Counted from the stretch's first letter, positions 40,873-52,526 are shown. The stretch: DNA of 64,000 nucleotides from Nitzschia sp. DOCU1 (GCA_951394045.1 OX595989.1:992001-1056000), one strand, 5' to 3'. Translations and numbers: made by a program. The notes: generated by a model not told the origin, from the letters alone.

Positions 40873-41723
40873 GGTCTATGCTATGCTTAGAAATTTCATG
40901 GCGGGCATGGCGAAAAATTTGGAGATACGACGAGAGACAGGACGTGTTCGCTGAAACATGGTGGTTGTCCAATAGAAAGCCGATGGTTCATCCTATTTCT
41001 TAGGGGCATCTCATGCGTTACAACAACGTTGCGTCCGTTCCAACGTAATTGACTTGCACCATGGCACCCAAAATGTGAGAAGATTCAGGTCGCCCAGCAA
41101 AAAAGGGGAGGGGTCAGATTTCTTGGGGAGGAGGTCAAATCTCGGGGGGCTTCGGATTTCGTACGTACTGAGAAAGTACAGTTGAGTGCTGTTTGTGACA
41201 ATGATTCGTGTCCTTTGGAAATACAATCTTCATGTATGTAGGCTATTGACACTGTTAAAATGCTGAATACTATCTTCAGGCAGGTATTAATGTAAATAGC
41301 TATGACATGCCAACAGACACGCTTTGGACCCAGAATCGAGAAGTGACAACCCCGCGTCAACGTTTACTTTTGGGCGGCAATCGGCATGTGGAAAGCCAAC
41401 AAATTGGCGCGGGTCGGGGAAACACCTTCCCACTACCGCGAAAGTGTACCATCACTCCCACGGATGAGTGTGTTGGTGCCAAGAAAAAAGCGGAGGCCGG
41501 CTCATAGAGAAGCGGTGCTTCCTACCCGAGGAATATTCGAACAACCCAATCGGATCGAGTGAAGAGTAGAGCTTTAACACACAGCGTCCGCTTTTCTGAC
41601 AAGAAAATAGGAAAGCGTGGTGTCAGTCGTCCCAAAGCAAATTTTAAAAGCCGATCGGCGTCGAATTGACTTTTCTGCTCTCGTAGCTGTGCCTGGGTCG
41701 TTTACATTAACACAAAGGTGGCC
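40873..41723. other. Divergent intergenic region
   Basis: About 850 bp between the BTB start and the coiled-coil gene start. Short frames at 41085-41360 and 41307-41507 have no domain. Nothing recognised. Confidence 0.35.
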
Positions 41724-43763
41724 ATGATAATGTTTCCAAAGAGACGGGCTCCCGCCCCTGGGGCGGCAGCCAAGACCAGTCCTTCCATTCGGGGAGGAAA
41801 CTTTCGTTCTTCGGAGCAGTGTTCACCCGAAGAGGAAAAGAAGGAAGAATGTCCGCACTCTGCTTCTGAAAACTTCTCAAGGCCGCCCAATAAGAATGTG
41901 GAACAACAACCCTCAATCCACACGCATCATGCCACGGCTGCTGATTTGGCAATGGCAGCAGTAAATACTACAACTATCAGTAGCCGCCCTGTCTCTGCTG
42001 GTCCAGTGGATCTGGATGACACCATTCTCGACGATTCATTTTTGGTGGAAGAAGACGACCAAGGCGGCGTTGTGGACATGCTGAAGGAGAGCATGCAAGA
42101 TCTGTTAGGTCTCAACACTAGCCTGGAAGATGATAATAATAAGGGGGATTCTTCTGTGGCAGATGGGGAAGGTGGTCATGGGTGTCTCTTATTCGAAGAC
42201 GATGATGACGACGATCAAAGCCCTCGTCGGGATCAACATCATCTTGCTGCTGCTGGACTGATGCTAATGCTCGACAAGGAGGAGGAGGAGGAGCCGCCGT
42301 CGGGACCCCTGCTTCCTCCAGTCCTTCGAGTCACAAACACTTGCAAGGTGGACCTTCTCGATGATAATGGATCGGTCCAGCGAAGTCTACCAGGAGCTGG
42401 GCCTCCGTCAGAGATCAACATTGACTTTGATGCTGTTCCTCCGAGTCCCATGAGAGATCCGAGTGTAGCCTTTCTCAATGAAACAACGCCTACACTCATG
42501 CTCGGCAATAACACGAATCATAGTCCACCGGCAGAAGTCGAGGTGGATCTCGGCATGGCCGACCTGGGGGTTCGTACGAAACTCTGCGATGCAGAGCGCC
42601 TCGTTCGAGTCATTCTAGGCAGGACGGCACCAGCGGCTCCTGCTCATCCGACCGATTCTTCGTTTTCCAGGTACCCAGGCCTGGAGCAAGGCTCCATTTT
42701 GCAAGCGATCCGATCCTTTGCCATTATGAAGCAGGAACTCATTGAGCTGCGACGTCAGCAGGAGCAGTCGGATGGCGATCCTCCTGCCATTTTGACGAAT
42801 CTAACCTCGCCGGCCACCACGCGCAATTCATCGTCCTTTTCCACGACGCCCGCCAAGAGCAGCAGTAATAGTCCCTTGGCGGAGGGTCGTCAGCAAGAAC
42901 AACAACCCAGTTCGCCTACCGATGATTCCGACAGCCGATCGGCAGCAGCACATCAACGACAATTAAGGGCCACACGAAATGCCCTTGTCATGGCTGCCAA
43001 AAAGTGCCAGTCATTAGAGGAACAACTGAAGCAGGCCAATGAGAAAATTGATCGACTGGAACTCGAACAACAGCAGCAGCAGGTTCCTTCTACTACTAGT
43101 AGCGCGACGACGCGATTACTGGAAGAACGACTGAATGCTTTGGAAGCCGAAAATCGCATTCTGAAAAGTGCAAGTAGTAGAACCACTCAAGAAGGAGGAG
43201 GAGGAAGCGGTGGGCGCTTGTTGTTGTTGGATGGAGCACCACAGCAGCCCAAGTCGTTGGTGGAATGGGAGGATATCCTCGTCAAATTACATGGTATTCC
43301 GGCGTCGTCTGTCTCACAAGACGAACGACACAAAATTCGACAGTACGTGCAAAGCATGGTGCAACAAACAACTACCCACGAAAGTAGCCAGCTTTTGCGA
43401 GAACAACTCGCCACCAGTCAACAGCGCGAGGCCGAGACACGCCAACAGTTGCAAGCAGCGCACGACCGCATCCAGGCTTTGCGACAGCAAGCTCGAATGG
43501 CCGAGGAGGAGGAGGATGGCGTCCCAAATCCTCTCCAAGACGCTCAGCGTCTCTTGGACGAAAAAGACAAGCGTATTGCTCAGTTGGAAGCATCCAAACT
43601 GCGTTTGCAGTCGCTGGTACAAGTGGCCGTGCGAAAATCGCAACCATTGCAAGAGTCTCGGGCGGGACTTTCTGCCAAGGAACGATTGCGTCAACTCGAA
43701 GCCGAACGTCAAGCCTTGGCACAAAGCGTTCGTGTCTTGGAAGGACATGTCATTCAACTTTAG
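41724..43763 (+). CDS. Large coiled-coil protein, unknown
   Basis: A 679-residue single-exon protein without signal peptide. The N-terminal 380 residues are low-complexity and acidic, with Ser/Pro/Asp clusters (EDDDDDDQSPRRDQ, KEEEEEPPSGP). One more ordered segment near 270-345 (ADLGVRTKLCDAERLVRVILG, then GSILQAIRSFAIMKQELIELRRQQEQ) has conserved-looking character. The C-terminal half is a discontinuous coiled coil rich in Gln/Glu/Arg (about 410-475 and 535-679), with a run of Gln. A Gly-rich break lies near 490. It may be a cytoskeletal or Golgi tether-like scaffold, but this is only composition. An in-frame GTG precedes the first ATG by two codons. Confidence 0.66.
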   Translation: MIMFPKRRAPAPGAAAKTSPSIRGGNFRSSEQCSPEEEKKEECPHSASENFSRPPNKNVEQQPSIHTHHATAADLAMAAVNTTTISSRPVSAGPVDLDDTILDDSFLVEEDDQGGVVDMLKESMQDLLGLNTSLEDDNNKGDSSVADGEGGHGCLLFEDDDDDDQSPRRDQHHLAAAGLMLMLDKEEEEEPPSGPLLPPVLRVTNTCKVDLLDDNGSVQRSLPGAGPPSEINIDFDAVPPSPMRDPSVAFLNETTPTLMLGNNTNHSPPAEVEVDLGMADLGVRTKLCDAERLVRVILGRTAPAAPAHPTDSSFSRYPGLEQGSILQAIRSFAIMKQELIELRRQQEQSDGDPPAILTNLTSPATTRNSSSFSTTPAKSSSNSPLAEGRQQEQQPSSPTDDSDSRSAAAHQRQLRATRNALVMAAKKCQSLEEQLKQANEKIDRLELEQQQQQVPSTTSSATTRLLEERLNALEAENRILKSASSRTTQEGGGGSGGRLLLLDGAPQQPKSLVEWEDILVKLHGIPASSVSQDERHKIRQYVQSMVQQTTTHESSQLLREQLATSQQREAETRQQLQAAHDRIQALRQQARMAEEEEDGVPNPLQDAQRLLDEKDKRIAQLEASKLRLQSLVQVAVRKSQPLQESRAGLSAKERLRQLEAERQALAQSVRVLEGHVIQL

Positions 43764-44022
43764 ACGAAGAAGGAAATATGAGTGGGGAAAGAGCCACACA
43801 CTTGGCTTTTTCCGCTTACATTTAACAATAGTGTACGTACTACATACATACAAAGATACCTGGTAGTGTCAATGACAACTCATCATACGCACTACGGTAT
43901 AGTATGGATCCTCAGCGTAGCTTTTGATATCAGTCGCATGTCATTCTGTTATTGTTACAACTGAAACTTGCGAAATCCATAGCAACTAGTCGTTATGAAC
44001 GGAGCTCGCATCACTGGAAAAT

Positions 44023-46350
44023 TCAAAAGCTATCAATTGTTTTCCTGGTGGGATCTGTGTCCTCGTCGTTCCAAGTCTGATCCGAACTTGATATCGATGA
44101 ACTTGCTGGTGCAATGAGTACCTCCCAGTTCAACTCCTTCAACAAGTCGACATGCTCCGAATTATATCGTGGCCGCCCCTTCAAAGACGTGGAAGCCTTT
44201 TCCCGCAAATTAGCACTCTCGAGCAAATCAGCATGCTCCCGCTTCATTTGCTGCGCCTTACCCATAGCACCCCAGTCCTCGTACAGCACAAACGCCTCGG
44301 TCATGTAGTGTTGGGCCCAACTTTTGTCATTATGCTCCAAGAAGAACTCAGCAGCTCTCTCGCACAGGTATGCCTCAAAATGGACAAGACCCAAATGGGC
44401 ACACGCGCGTATTCCGTCGTCGTACTTTTCCTTTGATGGCGAGGCTTCTGCCTGAATCATCATGTAGAAAGCATAGGCATTGACGTTGCCCCCTTTCAAC
44501 TCAGCCTTCACGTCTTTCGTGATCTTTTTCGCAATCGCGCGATGTTTCTTCTTGCCCTTCAAACGAAACAAATTAAGACTAGCAAGAGCCATGCCTGTTC
44601 GCCGTTGAAGAATTCGAGCCGTGGAGGGATCATAGGTTCCGAGAAAAGGTTCTAGCTCGTCACATAGCATTTCGGCCGCGTCCCAGCAACCATAAAACAC
44701 GGACAAAAGTAGGCGAAAAGTATCAATGTCACGTTTGGTCATTCGGTAACTGTTTCCTCCAAGGGCGCCGAGCATTGCGTCTGCATCCATTGCCTCACCC
44801 TTCAATCTGACCGGTTCCTTGACATCTTCTTGTAGATTCAAAATGAACTGATGGTGAATCAAGAAAACCGCCAAAACTGACTCTGGTATGTTGAATCGGC
44901 GAGCTTCCCTTTCGTAAGATATAAGGTCGGCTTTCAGCGGATTCAGAGGAAGCCCCACAAGTATGTAGGTCAGCGAGTATCCCAAGATGGCAAGAGCAGA
45001 CATTTCAGTTTGTCCCGTCCTTAGACCTAAACGATGCGCATCCAACCACACATGAAGGGATTGATTCATTGGCCATGTTTTACATAATACAGAAGTCGCC
45101 GAATAAACCATGACAATCGAGTGCAAAGATCCAACACCAGCTGGAAACTTGTCAAGTATTCGCAAGCTAATCTCTGCGTATTCGTCTGCCTGCTTGAGGT
45201 CACCGGCATCTGCAAGCATCTTAGCCCATGAAGCAATCGCCAATGCCGTATCTTCAGCTAACCCATCATCAATTGAAAGATTCAAAGCTCGAACAATGGC
45301 ATATGTGATAAGGGTGTTGTCGCCATTCACAAAAAACAGATAGAGCGAAAGATGTTCAACCAACAACTTAAGGATGTGACTCGATTTTGTGTCTGACATT
45401 TTCGGGAGGGAGAGAAGAGCAGACAGATTGCCTCCGGGGAGTTTTCGCCTCAGCTTCTGATTCTCAACAAAGAGCTGCCCTGGTGCAAGAAACTTGCCTG
45501 GAAACCTCACCCCGTACTCTTTCAGGATCTCAATGCATTTCTCAACACCTATTTGATAATTTCGGTCCTTGCCAGACGTGATCATTTTGAGCATGACACC
45601 ATTTGCCTTATACTTGTCCTCGAGAGTCTTGGCACAAGCCTGAATTTCAGTGACATAACATATAGCCTCGTCGTACTTTCCGAGCTGCAAGCTGAGTTCC
45701 CCAACCGCAGATGTGAGCTCCAGGGTCAAATCGTAATGGGTGGTCCAACGGCCCTCAACAGCAAGATGATTCATTCCCGCCATCATCATATCAAACGCCG
45801 GAAAAAGAGCTGATTTCGAAAGAGAAAGCTTAGCAGCCTCCAAACACAATGAAGCCACTTCCGCCCCCAACACTTTACCGTGTTGGCAGTCCGAGAATCG
45901 ATTTAGTTGATCGGCAGCCATAAAGATCATCCACTCTTGGTCATGGCATTTAGACCGCATACGCCATATAAGTCCCCCAAGTGTGGAGTGCAAGCCGCTC
46001 TTAAGTTCGTCAGGGATTAAGGAGTAAGATACTTGTTGCAACTTGTCGTGTGCCCACATGTAGGCATCCTGATTGTCCGGCTTTAGTAGAATCCCACGCA
46101 TCACAGCACTATCCAAGATCTCTCGTAGCCCATGCTCTGAAACGCGGTACAATCCAGGGATGTATGCTTCCCCAGCTTGGCCTTCTTCGTATGCTTCAAA
46201 GTACTCAACGAGCACATCGAGCGGAACTATCTTGCCCAAACAGGACGCAACCGAGATTGCAACTCTTGTCGTGTCTGGCAGATACTTCAACGAGTCAGCA
46301 ATCACATCGGCCACGTTGTCCGATACATGGGTCGTGTTAAGACTATCCAT
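44023..46350 (-). CDS. C-terminal helical-repeat segment of the AAA_16 ATPase
   Basis: This 775-codon segment is the longest uninterrupted part of the broken ATPase gene and begins at an ATG after the TGA. It starts with the last part of the NTPase module (NVADVIADSLKYLPDTTRVAISVASCLG, VLVEYFEAYEEGQ), a winged-helix-like DNVDAYMWAHDKLQQV equivalent, then TPR-like helices to the end (EAAKLSLSKSALFPAFDMM, LSLQLGKYDEAICYVTEI, AEISLRILDKFPAG, YMTEAFVLYEDWG). In related proteins this region links the ATPase to a kinase or cyclase output domain; here the protein ends in a Ser/Asp-rich tail with no output domain. If transcribed alone it would lack the P-loop. Confidence 0.6.
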   Translation of the reverse strand: MDSLNTTHVSDNVADVIADSLKYLPDTTRVAISVASCLGKIVPLDVLVEYFEAYEEGQAGEAYIPGLYRVSEHGLREILDSAVMRGILLKPDNQDAYMWAHDKLQQVSYSLIPDELKSGLHSTLGGLIWRMRSKCHDQEWMIFMAADQLNRFSDCQHGKVLGAEVASLCLEAAKLSLSKSALFPAFDMMMAGMNHLAVEGRWTTHYDLTLELTSAVGELSLQLGKYDEAICYVTEIQACAKTLEDKYKANGVMLKMITSGKDRNYQIGVEKCIEILKEYGVRFPGKFLAPGQLFVENQKLRRKLPGGNLSALLSLPKMSDTKSSHILKLLVEHLSLYLFFVNGDNTLITYAIVRALNLSIDDGLAEDTALAIASWAKMLADAGDLKQADEYAEISLRILDKFPAGVGSLHSIVMVYSATSVLCKTWPMNQSLHVWLDAHRLGLRTGQTEMSALAILGYSLTYILVGLPLNPLKADLISYEREARRFNIPESVLAVFLIHHQFILNLQEDVKEPVRLKGEAMDADAMLGALGGNSYRMTKRDIDTFRLLLSVFYGCWDAAEMLCDELEPFLGTYDPSTARILQRRTGMALASLNLFRLKGKKKHRAIAKKITKDVKAELKGGNVNAYAFYMMIQAEASPSKEKYDDGIRACAHLGLVHFEAYLCERAAEFFLEHNDKSWAQHYMTEAFVLYEDWGAMGKAQQMKREHADLLESANLREKASTSLKGRPRYNSEHVDLLKELNWEVLIAPASSSISSSDQTWNDEDTDPTRKTIDSF

Positions 46351-47382
46351 GTCGCCCCATTCTCACTTCATAGTAGAGAAGGAGTACTTGAAGAACTGTT
46401 TCCGACGCAACATGAGTAAAGGCTGGGAGACGAAAAATGGATTCCCCGCCGTCTTCATATGAATCACCTCCGACAATGACAGCGTTGCTTCCATGTCATT
46501 CCTGGTGACAGCGGATACCATTCGATTGACACTCTCAACATCCAAATCACTAATCGGCATATCATGGATTTGAACTCCCTCACCCGACGACGAAGATTCC
46601 ACTGCCACCTGCACCGCATTCAGAGCAACCATTGTGGGGTGACTTTCCTCGACATCTTCGTCTCGATATGAGAGGATTATCAAAAGATCGTCAACCCTTC
46701 CATCGATACCGCTCATTAGTACTCTAAGGACTTCCAAACTCGCCCGGTCCGCCCAGTGAATGTCGTCGATGAATAACAGCACCTTCTGCCTCCTCTGACA
46801 GAGAACATTTAAGATGCGGATGAAGGTCGTGCTGACACAATCTAGCGAACCTAGATCTTTCGTCATAAAACTCGACCTTCGCCTTCTTGTGTCTTTGACC
46901 TTCAGCTCGCTCAACTGCTGTAAAGAATCAGAACTGCCGCCATCAGCACTTTTTGCGGCGTCGTACAGTTCGGGAAGATCTTCTTGATGAACTCAAAATC
47001 TTCCTCCGGTAATGGCCCCCATGACGTCCGATAGACATCCTTGCCCCGGGCATTCTTGCTCAAGGATCCATCTGTCAATTATTTGCTTCATCGCCTCGAT
47101 GATCGCGGAGAAAGGCTCACCTGCAACTTTATGATGCTCGAACTTCCCCGACGCCACAAACCACCCCTTTTCGCTCCACGACTGGCTATGAACAAGGGTA
47201 GATTTACCACTACCAGCTGCCCCATGAATAATGACACTCGATTGACCGAAAGAATTCGTGGCAATATCTTGTAAGAGTTTGGATTCGGCCTCACGCCCAA
47301 AGACTTCTTGTCCAAGATTCCATTCGGGGCCTTCAGAGGGGGGCGCATTATTACTCCTTAATGTGCTTTGAAATAACGACAT
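44023..47382 (-). pseudogene. Interrupted AAA_16-type ATPase with helical C-terminus
   Basis: One reading frame carries three open segments: 47382-46993, about 46992-46363 and 46350-44023. Together they form one protein of the predicted-ATPase family found with signalling kinases (an FGREAE start, Walker A HGAAGSGKST near residue 53, Walker B VLLFIDDIHWAD, then LLIILSYRDEDV, TAGNPFFVSQ and a long helical repeat region). Two lesions interrupt it. Near 46985-47005 the frame reads into TGA; the +1 frame over the same bases reads EDFEFIKKIF, and the original frame resumes at PELYDA, so a one-base insertion and a compensating deletion are implied. At 46361-46363 a TGA stands where the family has Trp (MK*EW). 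No intron with usable splice sites removes either. Pseudogene or sequencing error; both are possible. Confidence 0.62.
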
Positions 47383-47750
47383 GTCGTGTCAAGCGTCGCA
47401 AAAGAGGCATTCCTTTATCCTTTATTGTGATGGACAAACTCATCAAGTGAGAGAAGCGTGGAAGGCTCCTTGCTTTTTGGGGTGAAATGATCTATGCAAT
47501 ATGAAGAACCAGTATCCCTAGCTACTCTAGAATGACAGAAAAGAGGGAAAACAAAAATGGCGTCACGCGCATCTTCACGTCTCTCGCCGGTAAAGCATAA
47601 AAGGGGAAATTGCTCGTGTACTTGATTACTTCGAACAAAAATTAGGGGAGCTGTCGACATGCACAGTTGAAAATGCCTGTAACTACTAGAAGACGATGAA
47701 AGTTGACAAATCCATCGGAAGTTGATATTTTGTTATGAGCGTCATCTCGC
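47383..47750. other. Divergent intergenic region
   Basis: About 370 bp between the ATPase start and the first ATG of the copper pump. Nothing recognised. Confidence 0.35.
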
Positions 47751-50700
47751 ATGAATGATGATCTTGGTTTGAAAGCGGATGTACTGTACTCCAAATCTTG
47801 TTCTCCAAGATGGACCAAAATCTTGGGGTGGGACAGACTTGGGATGACCCTATCCAGTCTAGCTAGTCAAACCCCTTTTTGTCGTCATCGAAAGACGCGA
47901 GCGAACTCCCCCAAACAAAAACGCCACACCGTGACGATGAGATCCGTCACACTTTCCCTGAAAAGCTTCGTGGAACATCATCGACCATACGAGACGCACG
48001 ATCCACCGCCGGGAAATCCAGAGCTATTCTCATTCACCACCAGCAAGATTAGTTCCGTGCATGCTCTCCTAGCTCACCTTTTGAACTGTGAGGGGATCCA
48101 GCTAGTAAAAGGACAAAGGCTGCGTCCATCCAAAATCACTGCAATGAGTGATAAAAATCCATCCAAGGAGATAACGACGGCGACGACGACGGTGAAGCTG
48201 CCATCGGATCAGCGCATTGCGAACACTTCTTGTGGATGTGCCTGTGATGTCTGTTATTGTGGACCGAATTGTCAATGCACGGAAACACTTTGTCGATGTG
48301 AAGCCAGCTCGGTGCTGAACAGTCTCAGTCGCCAAGCCAGTTTGGGCGGCAAGCCAAACGCTGCTGCTGCTGCTGCTGCTGCTTCAGGACCACCACGATC
48401 GTGTTGTGCTAATAATGCGAGCCAAAAGTTCAGTGGTGACACGCCAAAGAAGCAAGTTTCGTTTAAGGAAGAATACGATGAGGATCATCCCCAGGGTACT
48501 AATCGAAGCAGTCAGCCATCGACGACGGCAACGATAGAAGTGGGCATTGGTGGAATGACCTGTAGCATGTGCAGCAAGGCGATTACTCAAGCTTTGCAAA
48601 ATATGCCAGTCGTATCCAAAGTCACTGTTTCTCTGGCCACCGATTCGGCCACGATAACGTACGATCCGACACAGGCCTCGCCGCAGGATTTGTGTAACGC
48701 CATTGAAGATATTGGATACGAAGTTGTGCCGAGCAGAAGCCCTTCGGATCCTACTAGTGGGACGACGACGAGGGCGGTGGTGGAGTTTGCTGTTCGGGGC
48801 ATGACGTGTAGCATGTGCACGCAAGCCATTCAGCGGGCACTGGAAGCTGTTCCAGGAGTAGAAGATGTTTCTATATCCCTGTCCACCAACGTGGCACGAA
48901 TCACCTTTCTCACTGCCAGTACTACCAAGGAGGCCCTTCGCCAAGCCATTGAGGATGTGGGTTACGAAGTAGTAGAAGAACTTGTATTGACCAATGAGGA
49001 AGATCCACTTTCAGAAGATCGATTAGAGCGACTTTTACATCAGCAGCAGCAACAAGTTACTGCTCGCAAAAGAGCCTTCTTGTTCTCTCTCGTCGGAACG
49101 TGCCCTATCTTACTCATGACCATGGTACTACCCCATATTCCTTCAGAAGGAGGACTCGAAAAGATTCTACACAAAGAAATCGCCATTGGGCACACCAAAG
49201 TGGTGCTGGAAGCCCTTATCCTCTGGATTCTTTGCACGCCGATTCAGTTTGGATCTGGGTGGTCGTTTTACAAAACGAGTTACTTTAATCTGCAGCAAGG
49301 CGTCATGGGCATGGACGTCCTTGTGGCGGTAGGTACCTCGGCTTCGTATGGATATGCTGTCTGGGCGACGCTTGCGGGTACAATGGAGTACCACTTTTTC
49401 GAAACGTCGGCGGTGTTGATTTGCTTCGTTCTACTCGGCAAGTGGCTACAGCGATTGGCGGTGAGACGCACGTCACAGGCGTTGACGCAACTGTTGGCGT
49501 TACAACCCAAGACGGCAATCAAAGTCATTCCTCCAGCTGGCGCAGAAACTACCAGTGGCAATTGGAATCCACTGGATTTTCCCTACCAGGAGCATGTTGT
49601 CCCCTTGCAGTCAGTCAAAGAAGGTGATCTTGTCAAGGTCCTTAAAGGATCATCAATACCAGCGGATGGACGCGTAAAGTTCGGTGAAATGAGTGTGGAT
49701 GAGAGTATGATCACGGGGGAATCAGTACCGGTTCTGAAAACAAAAGGTTCGATTGTTTTGGGTGGAACGATTTGCGCCGAAGCAGGTCTTGCTGCTGGGG
49801 CAACCTTTGTAGAGGTCACGGGTGTCGGATCCTCGACAGCACTGAGTCAAATCGTAAAATTGGTCCAAGATGCACAAAGTCGTCAGGTTCCCATCCAAAA
49901 TCTCGCGGATGCGATAGCTGGAATATTTGTTCCGACTGTTGTTATTATTTCCGTCCTGACGTATATGTTCTGGTATGCCGCCATTCAATCAGGAATTGTT
50001 CCATCGAGCTATCTACCAGAGGGAGAATCACCCGCGACTTTCTCGCTTCTGTTCGGTATTGCCTGTCTTGTGATATCTTGTCCGTGTGCTCTGGGACTTG
50101 CAACTCCCACTGCTGTTATGGTGGGTACTGGCGTCGGAGCGCAGCAAGGTATCTTAATGAAGGGAGGAGAAACGTTGGAGTTGGCGTCCAAGGTTGACAG
50201 CGTCGTCTTTGACAAGACGGGAACTTTGACGAAAGGAAAACCTGCCGTTGCAGAGTTTTCCATCTTGGTTACGGACTCTTTCTTTTGGAACGATATGCTC
50301 AAGAAGACGACACCGCCAGAAGGGCGCACTGCCAGGGATCATCTCTTATGGTTGCTAGGATCCTTGGAGCGGAATTCGGAGCATCCCTTGGCGGGTGCTA
50401 TCGTGGCCTATGCCGAAAATGAGATAAAAGAAGCGATTCCGTTTGCCCAGCCAACCAATTTTGTTGCACTCACTGGTCGAGGGGCCTCGGGAACGATTGG
50501 AGGCAACATTGACATTGCCGTTGGCAATCGGCCCTTTTGTACTTGGAATGGAATTGATATTGACCGCACTACGGAGGACGCCATGCAACGAATGGAGAGA
50601 CTAGGCAAGACAGCTATCGTGGCTGCTGTCAATGGAAAAGTATGTGTGGTCATGGGAATCGCGGATCAACTCAAGTCGGATGCCGCAGCTGCAATCGCCT

Positions 50701-51488
50701 ATCTTCGTGATGACATGGGGGTCGACGTTTGGATGGTTACAGGAGACAATCGTAGGACAGCAAGAGCGATTGCCCGCCAATTAGGGCTCCCCATGGATCG
50801 TGTCATCGCCGAGGCTCTCCCTGTCGCCAAAGTACAAAAGGTCCAGGAACTCCAAGAAAGCGGTCGAATTGTTGCAATGGTTGGAGATGGCGTGAACGAC
50901 TCGCCGGCGCTAGCGCAAGCGGATGTGGGGCTCAGTCTAGGAACAGGTGCCGAGATTGCAGCAGAAGCTTCAGATATGGTTCTAGTGAAGGGCAATGTCA
51001 CGGATGTTTGTACGGCCTTGGACTTGAGTCAGATCATCTTTCGAAGAATCAAGGTAGGTTGGCTTTCGATTGAGAATTGTGATTCCTGTTGTTCTGAGTT
51101 GTCCTGACTTGTCATTTTCCATTTGCAGCTGAATTTACTTTTGTCGCTCGTGTACAATTCTTTGAGCATTCCCATTGCCGCTGGAGTTTTCTATCCGTTA
51201 TTCCATACTCGTCTACCTCCTACCGTCGCAGCGATTGCCATGGCCTTATCATCGATCAGTGTTGTGGGAAGCTCACTAGCTCTGCGTCTGTACCGACCGC
51301 CGAGGGTGGTATCGGCACTAACCCCCACAAGTTCGAGACGACAGCAGACTCCTACTAGACGATCGCCTCATCGCTCGAGTCGAAACCGAAATGGCGACGA
51401 TATGACCGAACCGTTACTACAAGACGAGGGAGCCTCGGAGAGTGCGAATGAAATGGAAGAAGGTCGAGCTATCATAGTCGCAGTATAG
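47751..51488 (+). CDS. P1B-type copper-transporting ATPase with Cys-rich N-terminus
   Basis: Two exons, 47751-51053 and 51129-51488, joined in phase 0 over a 75-nt GTAGGT...TTGCAG intron, give 1220 residues. It pumps Cu(I) across a membrane at the expense of ATP. In order: a 131-residue leader, a Cys cluster (161-183), two heavy-metal-binding domains with GMTCSMC (268-274 and 350-356), membrane helices, the actuator TGES (655), CPC metal site (777-779), phosphorylated Asp in DKTGT (821), SEHP (876-879), and the hinge GDGVND (about 1045). After the splice come the last helices, with YN (LVYNSLSIPIAAG) and MALSS, both P1B-1 copper motifs. The C-terminal tail is basic then acidic, with a possible LL sorting signal (TEPLLQDEG). 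Met132 (48144) is an equally good start; the leader lacks any recognisable feature. Confidence 0.93.
48366..48389 (+). repeat. (GCT)n trinucleotide run in the copper ATPase
   Basis: A run of GCT codons encodes eight consecutive alanines between the Cys cluster and the first metal-binding domain. Likely a length-variable linker. Confidence 0.75.
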
Positions 51489-51666
51489 ACCGTGTCGGGA
51501 CGCTTCTTCTCGGGCAAGGAGCCAATACTCCTTTGAGAACTCCCAGCGGATTATAAAAGGAACGTTTCGATTTGCACGCATTGTTCTATGAATTCTCTCT
51601 AGTAGACAAACCGGCAGCACCATCTCCCACGTATCGTAGTTCGCGCCCCTGTACGTAAATATGCAA

Positions 51667-52526
51667 TTACACACCATGGTCGTGTTGTCCCAAGAACGAT
51701 GCTTGTTCTCCTGAAAACTCTCCCACCATGTCCATTTGATCTTCGCCATCTTGGTGCATCGACGCATCTCTCAACACAGCATGAATCGCCACCATAAAGC
51801 CCGAAGAAAACAAGGTCCACCAAAATACACTGCTCAACAACCAGATCAAGGCAATCGAACTAAATATACTGAGCCCGATGGTGGCATTCTTCTGCGTAAT
51901 TGTGACTCCTGAAGTTGGATTGAAATAAGAAGAGCCGCCCCACGAGACAAGCGTCAGTAAATGACCGACATTAATGAATCAATAAATCATAAAATTCAAC
52001 CTGTTCTCACCATACAAAACCATCGATCCAGACTGCGTCTGTCGAACCACATACATCCAAAGCGCCGCAATCAAGCCCAGCCCGATCAACGTCAGAGGTC
52101 TCGTCAACATGGTCAAACAAAAGAAGACGGCAGTCAACATCAGATAATTCAAAAAGAAGAACGACAAGTTGTGCTTCAAACGCGCCACTAGAAGCGACGG
52201 TGCTTTCTCCAAATAGAAAGGTCGCTCTTCTCCAATGCCGAAGGCGACCGTGACACTTCGAAGCTTTTGACGGTTAAACAGCTGCTGGGAAGTGGAGGAG
52301 ATATAATCCTGGGTGCCCTGAGGAATGCTGGCGGTCATGCGGGACATGGCCTCACTGGCCCCAGATGTTTCCCACTTTTCCTTGCTTTAATTATACAGAG
52401 GGTGAGGAATTAATCAATGCAAAATGACGGCTACTTTCAAGTCATTGGAATGACTTACGCGGAATTCATGACTCCGACAAAGGAGTTCAATGCAGAGGCA
52501 GTCGTTGCGGTTCCTTGCGTTGCCAT
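51667..52526 (-). CDS. PRA1/Yip3 family Rab-acceptor membrane protein
   Basis: Three exons, 52526-52459, 52384-52011 and 51908-51667, encode 227 residues, with introns GTAAGT...TTAAAG (74 nt, phase 2) and GTGAGA...CTTCAG (102 nt, phase 1). The PRA1 signature is clear: ERPFYLEKAPSLLVARLKHNLSFFFLNYLMLTAVFFCLTMLTRP, then two hydrophobic pairs (LIGLGLIAALWMYVV; IGLSIFSSIALIWLLSSVFWW with LFSSGFMVAIHAVLRD). The family binds prenylated Rab GTPases and the GDI complex at ER, Golgi and endosomes. The C-terminus is acidic. The first exon is only 68 nt; its ATG and splice phase fit, but conservation there cannot be judged. Convergent with the copper pump, 178 nt between stops. Confidence 0.88.

Noticed and set aside
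46350..46380. GTGAGA donor just at the TGA of the ATPase gene as an intron start
   Set aside because: No acceptor at a usable distance that keeps the conserved NVADVIADSLKYLP segment; the nearest AG would make an intron under 30 nt.
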